Assembly: GCA_942491485.1 (NCBI GenBank)
Contig: CALOAX010000004.1
Coordinates: 1-64,000, forward strand
Source of the DNA: Desulfoluna sp942491485
GTDB lineage: Bacteria > Desulfobacterota > Desulfobacteria > Desulfobacterales > Desulfolunaceae
Reading direction: 5' to 3'
Length of the DNA: 64,000 nt
Every line of letters begins with the position of its first letter. Position 1 is the stretch's first letter. This document shows, piece by piece, positions 58,013 through 64,000 of this stretch. Below the pieces are notes generated by a model that saw only the letters and a program-made list of their open reading frames with translations, searched no databases and was not told where the DNA came from. Position numbers and translations under genes: made by a program.

Positions 58013-58101
58013 CGAGGTGTGCCACCTCGAAAGCGGGTTCGCAAATGCTCCGTACCTTCGTTCCTCAGGTGCGTCACATTTGCTTACGGGCTTCGCCCGT
58101 G
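58013..58101 (+). repeat. R1 repeat copy directly after the stop
   Basis: Hairpin CGAGGTG-T-GCCACCTCG adjoins the TAG stop; distal stem GCAAATGC/CATTTGC with conserved loop TCGTTCCTC (58058-58066) between CGTACCT and AGGTGCG; final ACGGGCTTCGCCCGT hairpin. GCCTCCGGCGG is missing. Confidence 0.8.
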
Positions 58102-58182
58102 AATTAAAGGGTGGGGGCTCATTTTTATGGAGCCCGAATGGCTATGTTTAAGACGTCTGTGTGTTGAAAACACAATGGAAAA

Positions 58183-58214
58183 TGCCGAAGGAGATGGACT
58201 CCTTCGGCATTTTT
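58183..58214 (+). terminator. Rho-independent terminator
   Basis: A perfect 11-bp stem TGCCGAAGGAG/CTCCTTCGGCA, 5-nt loop, then TTTTT. It ends the plus-strand transcript from 56807 (and its repeat). Confidence 0.9.
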
Positions 58215-58394
58215 GCGTTTCAATACTTGACGTATATATCCAGTGTCTCAGCGGGGCGGTTGAGATAATCCTGCCGACATTATTTGCAGCAGAAGGCAAA
58301 TCGATTTCATATTCTTCTGAGAGACGTTTTCTTCATCGCTAAGACGGGTGAATAGCCTGGCTGATAATACCAAGTGAAGCCCTTGCGCTTTTGC

Positions 58395-59693
58395 CTACAG
58401 GGCACCCATGAGAAGGTCGAGGAGGTCCCAGAAGATGTAGGGGCGGTTGAGTTCCTCTTCGCTGGGTTCTTCGTAGATCCGCATGCCGGCCATGGAGAGG
58501 TCGCTGTCGAGGAGTTGGTTGGCGTAGTCCCGGACATTCATGCCTGCCCCTGTAATATCCGTGTCGTCGAAAGAGAGGACGCAGGAGCAGTGGCTTTCGT
58601 TGAAAGGGCGGTAGTAGGGCACGAAGTAGCCGGTGTTTTTGTTCTCGGTGAAAAGATCCTTGTACATGGCCAGGAGATACGTCTGGTCATCGGCCCACAT
58701 ATTATGGATTTCTTCCTGACTGGGAGGGGGCGAGCCGTAGAAACGGTCGTAAGAGTAGCCGGAGTAGATGGCGTCCCGTGTGAACTGGGTATGGGCGAGT
58801 TTGTCGTAGGGGTACATGTAGGAGAGTACAGTGTTTAGAGATCCGTAGTCATTACGATTGAGACCGGTAGCATCCCCGATTCGGTTAAGGACTTTGTCAA
58901 CGTCCCAGGCCGCCTTGATTTTTGCATGAAGGTGACCGGACGAGAGGACCCCATTCCAGTTGGGATCGAGGTTGTCGGGTTCCTCATCTGTTGTCGTGTA
59001 GTAGATGGGGCCGGAGTCGTTAAGCAGGATGGCCTCGCCCACGCGGTCATCCAGGCCTTTACGGATGAAGTGGTAGTTGAGGAAGGCCCCGGCGCCTCCG
59101 GCGCTGCAGCCGGTGACCATGAGTTTTGGGATGGTGTCAAAGTGGTGACTGAAGGGGCCATTGGTCATCCAGTCGAGAATCCCCTGGGTGTTCTCAAAGC
59201 CGTTGTGGCGCCACTCCAGACTCTCTTCCGAATCTTCTGATTTGTAGGTTGCGGTGTTGTCACCAATAAAGATGTCCCCGGTGCAGTAGGGCACAAAAAT
59301 AATGGTCCAGTTCTGGGTATCCACACGTTCCCAGGGGTGGGCGCGGAAGATGAAGGGGGACATGATGGCGGGGATGGAGAAGCCTTCCATGTAGTCGTCT
59401 GGGATGCCATTGGGGTTGGCAGCCCCTCTGATACCGCTTTGGCCCGAACAGCTGGCGTAGTCCCAGCAGGCGCCGCCGCCTTCATAATAGATCAGCACAT
59501 TGTCCGAGGTAAGGGATGGGTTGACGAAGAACTTGTAGGCAGAGCCGTTGCCGCACACGTACTTGCCGCCGTCTTCTGTTTCAAGTTGCACCATGTTCCA
59601 TTCGTAATACTTGATATCTTCCTCACAGCCCCCGAAAAGAAAGGGGAGGAAGAGGACGAGTGCGACAAAGGGAATAACGGACCATCTGCGCAT
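58395..59693 (-). CDS. Notum/pectinacetylesterase-family lipoprotein
   Basis: A 432-residue predicted lipoprotein: MRRWSVIPFVALVLFLPFLF followed by the lipobox Cys in GGCEE. The alpha/beta-hydrolase features of the pectinacetylesterase/Notum family are present: LIYYEGGGACWDYASCSG (oxyanion region with Trp and Cys pairs) and the nucleophile elbow VTGCSAGGAGAFLNYHF (Ser in G-x-S-x-G-G). The C-terminal half holds the probable His in FNESHCSC. The true substrate is unlikely to be plant pectin in such a host; an acetylated exopolymer or a lipid-like ester is possible. The start at 59691-59693 follows AGGAGG. It is a single-gene unit. Confidence 0.82.
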   Translation of the reverse strand: MRRWSVIPFVALVLFLPFLFGGCEEDIKYYEWNMVQLETEDGGKYVCGNGSAYKFFVNPSLTSDNVLIYYEGGGACWDYASCSGQSGIRGAANPNGIPDDYMEGFSIPAIMSPFIFRAHPWERVDTQNWTIIFVPYCTGDIFIGDNTATYKSEDSEESLEWRHNGFENTQGILDWMTNGPFSHHFDTIPKLMVTGCSAGGAGAFLNYHFIRKGLDDRVGEAILLNDSGPIYYTTTDEEPDNLDPNWNGVLSSGHLHAKIKAAWDVDKVLNRIGDATGLNRNDYGSLNTVLSYMYPYDKLAHTQFTRDAIYSGYSYDRFYGSPPPSQEEIHNMWADDQTYLLAMYKDLFTENKNTGYFVPYYRPFNESHCSCVLSFDDTDITGAGMNVRDYANQLLDSDLSMAGMRIYEEPSEEELNRPYIFWDLLDLLMGAL

Positions 59694-60134
59694 GGCTAAA
59701 CCTCCTGGCATTGGGTTGTTGGGTGTGCATACAGAAGAACATGGGGCAACTGAGCCCCGTGTCATATATGCATGGTGTGTGGAAGGGCTGGGATGCGTGC
59801 TTTGCTGGTGGAGGAGCGAAGCCCGAAGAATGTGTAGGGAATTTTATTGAGAAAGGTTCTGGATATTAAACGATGTTTGCGGTGGAAAATCAATAAGGGA
59901 CACGCTGTTTTTGGGACCGTACTTTTGACCGGCATTCAACAGAAGAATCGAAGGCATCCCAAATGACCGTCGATGGGGATTGACCCGGAAACCAATGGAA
60001 ACATGCCTGTTGCAATTCAGGGCAGGGGATCATCCGATTTTTGTCTTGGTTTTCAGATAAAGTGATGAACTGGTGTCGCTTGTATAAAAAACAACCTTAG
60101 ACTGAACCAGGCATATCCACAGCCCATGCGCTCA
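59694..60134. other. Intergenic stretch with nothing recognised
   Basis: About 440 bases upstream of the esterase gene. It must hold that gene's promoter, but I see no clear -35/-10, operator or repeat module. Confidence 0.35.
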
Positions 60135-60480
60135 GCTTTCAAGGTGGCTCATCTTGTCTCCGGAGTTATTCCGGTAAAAGTCAACCGTCAAAATGAGCTT
60201 CAATCGGTGTCCTTTTGCAAACATGGATCCCCGGTCGCTCGATCCTCAGACACGACCATGAAACGTACCATAATGGTTCACCTGAAGCTTCAGGCCACCC
60301 GGACAGCCGGGGAAGACGAAATCGGGGAGATGTCGTTACGCGAAAAATGAAACAGGTATCTTCTCAAGAACGGTCGCAAAGCCTAACCCTCCGCGCGAAT
60401 GCCCCGAAAGCGATTGCATCACGGCGACCTTCACGCATTCGCCATAAGGTTTCAAGGTGCCTCACCTTGCCGCCGGAGGC
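60135..60480 (-). repeat. Composite R1+R4+R1 repeat (inverted relative to 35652)
   Basis: A partial R1 (GCTTTCAAGGTGGCTCATCTTG, with a decayed GCCG end) is followed by R4 from about 60165 to 60392 and a full R1 (60393-60480) with hairpin CAAGGTGC-CT-CACCTTG and terminal GCCGCCGGAGGC. Read in reverse, 60480-60165 parallels 35652-35967 module by module. Confidence 0.85.
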
Positions 60481-60505
60481 CGTTTTCTGCTGTGGCTGGT
60501 CATCT

Positions 60506-61261
60506 TCACACGGTTGCGATGGTGAGGAACCCGTCGGTGTAGATGGGCGTCACGGGCGTTTCGAAGTGGGGCGTGAGGCAATCGGCCACACTGATCAGGA
60601 GGATGGGGTGGTTGATGGCCGAAAGGGTGTGTGCCAGTTTCTTGTAGAGGGGGGCCGTGGTTTCCGAGGGCCGCACCGGGCGGTAAAGGTAGACAAGGGT
60701 GGTGTGGGAGAGGTCACTGGTGAAGAGATCTCCGTGGAGCCAGGTAACATGTTTTTCGGGGATTCCCAGCACCTTCTGAAAGAGGCGCCCGGCCTCGAGG
60801 TGGCTGTCTGAGAGTTCCACCTGCAGGGTGTGCAGGTGGGGGGCAAGGCATTGCAGGAGGAGGCCCTGGAGCCCGTTGCCCGCGCCAAGGTCAGCCATTC
60901 GGGTTTCTGGAGTAATGAGCTCTTTGGCCATGAGAAGGGGCATGAGGCCCCCTGAAAGGCCGTGGAGACCCTTTTGACTGTCCAGTTGCGCTTTCTCTGA
61001 AGGGGTGTATCCCGCGCCTGCCGTGTGAAGGGTCCGGTAGAGCTCAAGGAGGGCGTACTCCTGTTCCTCCACATCGTTGTCGGCTCTGGCAGAACGAAGG
61101 TGGGCATCCCAGTCACGGACCTCCGGGGCGAGGCGCTGCACATCAGGGTGGCCGGCCAGGGTGATCAAGGCCTCTTCAATGGTTTTCACTTCCTTCACGG
61201 AGTAGATGTTGGACTTCAGGGCTTCTTGAATGGTGGTGAAGGTGGTTGGATCGACAGCCAT
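60506..61261 (-). CDS. SAM-dependent methyltransferase
   Basis: A 251-residue protein. The N-terminal ~90 residues are helical (VKTIEEALITLAGHPDVQRL), and the C-terminal part is a Rossmann methyltransferase with motif I RMADLGAGNGLQGLLLQCLA (~121-140) and an acidic residue in LQVELSDSHLEAG (~147-159). The post-I TWLHGDLFTSDL and the LVYLYRPVRPSETTAPLYKK segment recall small-molecule or protein methyltransferases of the class I fold. The substrate is not predictable. It ends 26 bases from a repeat and lies upstream of cydAB only in position, not orientation. The start codon follows GGAGATGTC. Confidence 0.75.
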   Translation of the reverse strand: MAVDPTTFTTIQEALKSNIYSVKEVKTIEEALITLAGHPDVQRLAPEVRDWDAHLRSARADNDVEEQEYALLELYRTLHTAGAGYTPSEKAQLDSQKGLHGLSGGLMPLLMAKELITPETRMADLGAGNGLQGLLLQCLAPHLHTLQVELSDSHLEAGRLFQKVLGIPEKHVTWLHGDLFTSDLSHTTLVYLYRPVRPSETTAPLYKKLAHTLSAINHPILLISVADCLTPHFETPVTPIYTDGFLTIATV

Positions 61262-61318
61262 GACATCTCCGGAAAGCAGAGGGTGTAAAGTAAGGATAGT
61301 TGTAACTATTCAGCTTGG

Positions 61319-61350
61319 GCCTCCGGCGGGACCGCCGGAGGCATTTTTTA
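61319..61350. repeat. Fused pair of GCCTCCGGCGG ends forming a perfect hairpin with U tract
   Basis: GCCTCCGGCGG-GA-CCGCCGGAGGC is an 11-bp perfect stem followed by ATTTTTTA on the plus strand. It looks like two repeat ends joined head to head. It lies 22 bases from the cydB stop; on the minus strand there is no U tract. Confidence 0.75.
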
Positions 61351-61363
61351 TCTTCCTTACTGA

Positions 61364-62383
61364 TCAGTGGGCGTAAAAATCGTCTTCCGTGACCTTGTGG
61401 CTGAAGACGCTGTAGGCCCAGACCTGGTAGGCGATGACCAGGGGAATGAAGACCAGGACGACCCCGAGCATGATTTTAAGGGTCAGGGGGCTGGAGGAGG
61501 CGTTGAAGGCCGACAGGCTGTACGCCGCATCCAGGCTCGAGGGAAACAGGTTGGGAAAGAGCCCGGCAATTCCGTAGAAAGTTGCCCCGAAGATGGTGGT
61601 GCAGGAGGCGAACCATGCCTTGAACCAGGCCTCTTTGGCGATGAAGTACCGGATACCCAGAAGTGCGGCCACGGTGATGGCAATGATCACAAAAAGTGCG
61701 GGCTGGCTCAGGTAGTTGTCGTAAAGGGACGTGGCAAACCAGCTGGCACCGAGGAAGGTGACGGCGGCCACGAGAAGTACCGGCCAGAGGATGCGAGCGG
61801 TGCGAATGGTCCGCTGCTGGAGATCTCCGTCGGTCCTGATGCAGAGCCAGAGGGCCCCGTGGAGGGTGAAGAGGAGTACGAAGAGCACGCCACCTGCCAG
61901 GCCGTAGGGGTTCAACAGGGTAAAGAGGTTGCCTTGGTAGACGCCTTCCCCGTTGAAGGGGATCCCCATGAAGATGTTGGCAAAGGCCACACCGAAGAGA
62001 AGGGCGGGAACAAAGCTGCCGATGAAGATGGCGGCATCCCAGACCCTGGTCCAGACAGGGCTGACAATCTGATCGCGGAACTCAAAGGAGACGCCGCGGA
62101 TGATCAGGGCGAAGAGAATCAGCATCAAGGGTGTGTAGAGTGATGAAAACATCACCGCGTAGACCGTGGGAAAGGCCGCAAAGGTGACGCCGCCTGCGGT
62201 GAGGAGCCACACCTCGTTGCCGTCCCACAAAGGACCGATGGACGCGATCATTGTGCGCTTATCGGTATCGCTTTTGCCAAGAAAGGGGTAGAGGGTGCCC
62301 ACCCCGAAGTCAAACCCATCGGTAATAAAAAAGATGGCCCAGAGAAGCCCCCAGAGAAAAAACCACGTTGACTGCAAAACCAT
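61364..62383 (-). CDS. cydB: Cytochrome bd oxidase subunit II
   Basis: A 339-residue membrane protein with about eight or nine helices. The N-terminus MVLQSTWFFLWGLLWAIFFI with TDGFDFGVGTLYPFLG carries the conserved G-F-D-x-G-V-G signature; IGPLWDGNEVWLLTAGG (~47-63) is another CydB landmark. It pairs with CydA to form the quinol oxidase that reduces O2 to water with very high affinity. In an anaerobe it serves oxygen removal, complementing the cytoplasmic flavodiiron and rubrerythrin proteins at 20-24 kb. It follows cydA by 56 bases with an AGGAGG ribosome site. Confidence 0.95.
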   Translation of the reverse strand: MVLQSTWFFLWGLLWAIFFITDGFDFGVGTLYPFLGKSDTDKRTMIASIGPLWDGNEVWLLTAGGVTFAAFPTVYAVMFSSLYTPLMLILFALIIRGVSFEFRDQIVSPVWTRVWDAAIFIGSFVPALLFGVAFANIFMGIPFNGEGVYQGNLFTLLNPYGLAGGVLFVLLFTLHGALWLCIRTDGDLQQRTIRTARILWPVLLVAAVTFLGASWFATSLYDNYLSQPALFVIIAITVAALLGIRYFIAKEAWFKAWFASCTTIFGATFYGIAGLFPNLFPSSLDAAYSLSAFNASSSPLTLKIMLGVVLVFIPLVIAYQVWAYSVFSHKVTEDDFYAH

Positions 62384-62439
62384 GTATCTGTCCTCCTATC
62401 AATCAGAAGATGTGTGCTTTAGGTGACGACCTCGAATGA

Positions 62440-63759
62440 CTATGCTGCAGTTTCCTGCACAGGCTCCGGTCCGTTTTTGGCGTGCTTGATCATGAGCCAG
62501 AAACCCACGAAGCCCAGGAGGCTGTACACCACCACAAACCCGATGAGGCTGCCCAGAACCTGGCTGGAGGCCACAGGCGATGCCGCCTGGGAGGTTTTCA
62601 TGAGGCCGTGGACGATCCAGGGCTGACGGCCAACCTCGGTGAGGACCCATCCCGCTTCAATGGTGAGAAGGGGCAGGGGGATTGCAAAAAGCATGGCCTT
62701 GAGCATTTTGTGGCTCTCGAGGAGCTTGTTGCGCTTGATGAAGGCCCAGATGATGAGAAAGATCATGAGGGTGGCGCTTCCCACCATGGTCCGGAAGGCC
62801 AGGGAGGTGATGAGCACCGGTGGTCGCTCATCTTTGGGGATATCCTTGAGTCCGATGATCTCCGCATCGAAATCGTGCTTGCCGAGGAAGCTCAGGAGGC
62901 CGGGAATACGTCCGAACTCAATGAGGTTTCGCTCGTTTTTCTCGTCGGGAATGGCCAGGATAAAGGAAGGTGCTCGGGTCGTGGTTTCCCAGTGGGCTTC
63001 CATGGCGGCCAGTTTCGCCGGCTGTTTTTCGGTGACGTTGACCCCGTGCATGTCGCCGGAAATGGCCACCACGGCTGTGGAGAGGACACCGAAGATCAAG
63101 GCAAGGCGGAAGGCCCGGGTAAAGAGCTCCACGTCCTGTTTTTTCAAAAGGTGGTAGGCGCTGACGCCCATGACAAAGAAGGCGCTGTACATGTATGCGG
63201 CCGAGAGGGTGTGGAAGATTTCGAGGAACGCGTACTTCTGGGTGACGACGGCCATGAAGTCCGTGAGTTCCGCGCGGCCGTTACGGATGGTGTATCCTAC
63301 GGGGTTCTGCATCCAGGCGTTGGCGATGAGGATCCAGAAGGAGGAGAGGGTGCCGGCAATGGCGACCAGCCACATGACGGTGGCGTGGGCCTTGGCTGAG
63401 AGCTTTTTCCAGCCGAAAATCCAGATGCCGATGAAGGTGGACTCCAGGAAGAATGCGGCCGTTGCTTCAATGGCGAGGAGAGAGCCGAAGATATCCCCCA
63501 CATACTCGGAGTAGCGTGACCAGTTGGTTCCGAACTGGAACTCCAGGGTGATGCCGGTGACAACACCCAGGGCCACGTTGATGAGAAAGAGCTTCCCGAA
63601 AAACTTGGTCATGCGCAGCCAGGTTTCATCACCGGTTTTCGCATACCGGGTCTCCATAATGGCTACAAGGATCGAGAGCCCCAGGGTCAGAGGGACAAAA
63701 AGAAAATGGAACATTGTCGCAGCGGCGAACTGCAGACGTGAGAGCATAACTACATCCAT
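62440..63759 (-). CDS. cydA: Cytochrome bd oxidase subunit I
   Basis: A 439-residue quinol oxidase subunit binding hemes b558, b595 and d. Landmarks: RLQFAAATMFHFLFVPLTLG (His18, heme ligand), QFGTNWSRYSEYVGDIFGSL with AIEATAAFFLESTFIGIW (~70-110, containing the Glu residues of the proton path), HTLSAAYMYSAFFVMGVSAY (a heme His) and GWVLTEVGRQPWIVHGLMKT (~371-390). It is of the short type without the extended quinol loop of E. coli. The start at 63757-63759 follows GGAGGA. It is the first gene of cydAB; a long hairpin lies upstream. Confidence 0.95.
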   Translation of the reverse strand: MDVVMLSRLQFAAATMFHFLFVPLTLGLSILVAIMETRYAKTGDETWLRMTKFFGKLFLINVALGVVTGITLEFQFGTNWSRYSEYVGDIFGSLLAIEATAAFFLESTFIGIWIFGWKKLSAKAHATVMWLVAIAGTLSSFWILIANAWMQNPVGYTIRNGRAELTDFMAVVTQKYAFLEIFHTLSAAYMYSAFFVMGVSAYHLLKKQDVELFTRAFRLALIFGVLSTAVVAISGDMHGVNVTEKQPAKLAAMEAHWETTTRAPSFILAIPDEKNERNLIEFGRIPGLLSFLGKHDFDAEIIGLKDIPKDERPPVLITSLAFRTMVGSATLMIFLIIWAFIKRNKLLESHKMLKAMLFAIPLPLLTIEAGWVLTEVGRQPWIVHGLMKTSQAASPVASSQVLGSLIGFVVVYSLLGFVGFWLMIKHAKNGPEPVQETAA

Positions 63760-63828
63760 GGATTCCTCCTTAACATCCAGATCAATATCAACACGAACGA
63801 TTCGTTTCTTTTGTATCAAACAACAATG

Positions 63829-63882
63829 ATGGCTCCGTGTGGACGTCTGTTGCTGTTGGTGTCAGACGTGGCGCGGAGCCAT
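63829..63882 (-). terminator. Long two-part hairpin upstream of cydA
   Basis: ATGGCTCCG pairs with CGGAGCCAT, and inside it GACGTCTG pairs with CAGACGTG. On the minus strand it is followed by CATTGTTGTTTG, a weak U-rich tract. It may terminate the preceding gene or regulate cydAB. Confidence 0.5.
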
Positions 63883-63914
63883 CAATAATACCTCATTTCA
63901 AGGACGAAATAACA

Positions 63915-64000
63915 TTAGCTCGAGGCCTTTTTAACATCCAGGACCTCTTTGCACTTACTGCATGTATGGGTCTTCTCCACTTCGTCGGAGAACACCTCAT
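63915..64000 (-). CDS. C-terminal fragment of a small Cys-containing protein
   Basis: The minus strand carries an open frame from the window edge to TAA at 63915-63917, ending EVFSDEVEKTHTCSKCKEVL and DVKKASS. The C-x2-C pair suggests a zinc-ribbon or rubredoxin-like tail. The rest of the gene lies outside the window, so the family is not assigned. It is upstream of cydAB on the same strand. Confidence 0.5.
   Translation of the reverse strand, partial: EVFSDEVEKTHTCSKCKEVLDVKKASS

Noticed and set aside
10163..60480. CRISPR-like array or integron attC sites as an explanation for the repeats
   Set aside because: Copies are not regularly spaced around unique spacers, lie in both orientations and flank normal operons. 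No cas genes or integrase were found, and the core-site pattern of attC (RYYYAAC...GTTRRRY) was not recognised.

Overview
The window joins two unlike pieces of DNA. From about position 150 to about 9,900 it is AT-rich, and its genes look chlamydial (Parachlamydiales-like): thrS-infC-rpmI-rplT-pheS on the minus strand, tRNA-Ser and tRNA-Val, two tandem ankyrin-repeat genes, an mnmM-type tRNA methyltransferase and a small coiled-coil protein. Most of the longer genes here are broken by single-base frameshifts that leave conserved sequence readable on both sides, which looks like sequencing error more than biological decay. From about 10,060 to 64,000 the DNA is GC-rich and its genes are intact. 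The content (flavodiiron protein, rubredoxin, rubrerythrin, DsrE, a Hdr-like CCG iron-sulfur protein, many hybrid histidine kinases, cytochrome bd, PHA synthase) indicates an anaerobic, probably sulfate-reducing Desulfobacterota. Desulfoluna-like is my guess and is unverified. An assembly chimera is the most economical reading of the join.

Layout of the GC-rich part. 10.5-13.7 kb: ketosynthase, hotdog protein and BioF-type alpha-oxoamine synthase. 14.1-17.4 kb: two tandem exported proteins. 17.9-18.5 kb: SLOG-like protein. 19.0-25.4 kb (minus strand): HEAT protein, DsrE, flavodiiron protein, rubredoxin, a NADH:rubredoxin reductase-rubredoxin-rubredoxin-rubrerythrin fusion, and a flavin reductase-phosphatase-like fusion; together an oxygen and peroxide defence region. 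25.8-29.5 kb: pstSCAB phosphate uptake. 29.7-31.5 kb: phaC. 31.9-35.6 kb: exported FIST protein plus hybrid kinase. 36.1-42.3 kb: rhodanese, SHOCT protein and a ZraP/ZraS/ZraR-like metal-stress system with a candidate sigma-54 promoter. 42.7-48.5 kb: DUF2284 protein, two membrane proteins, a B12-dependent methionine synthase activation-type protein, and the argO/argP divergent pair. 49.0-51.7 kb: BvgS-like hybrid kinase. 52.2-54.3 kb: Old Yellow Enzyme and PhzF-like protein. 54.7-58.0 kb: CCG iron-sulfur/TVP38 fusion and a DUF1461-like protein. 58.4-59.7 kb: Notum/pectinacetylesterase-like lipoprotein. 60.5-61.3 kb: methyltransferase. 61.4-63.8 kb: cydAB.

The most striking feature is an intergenic repeat system present throughout the GC-rich part and absent from the chlamydial-type part. 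At least three modules (called R1, R2 and R3 here) share the terminal signature GCCTCCGGCGG (or its complement, ending GGAGGC). That end almost always abuts a gene, so transcription units are bracketed by inward-facing signatures. R1 carries hairpins whose paired bases change together between copies, around a conserved 9-nt loop (GAGGAACGA). This pattern suggests selection on structure. Some copies provide stop codons, a U-tract terminator or a possible ribosome-binding site.
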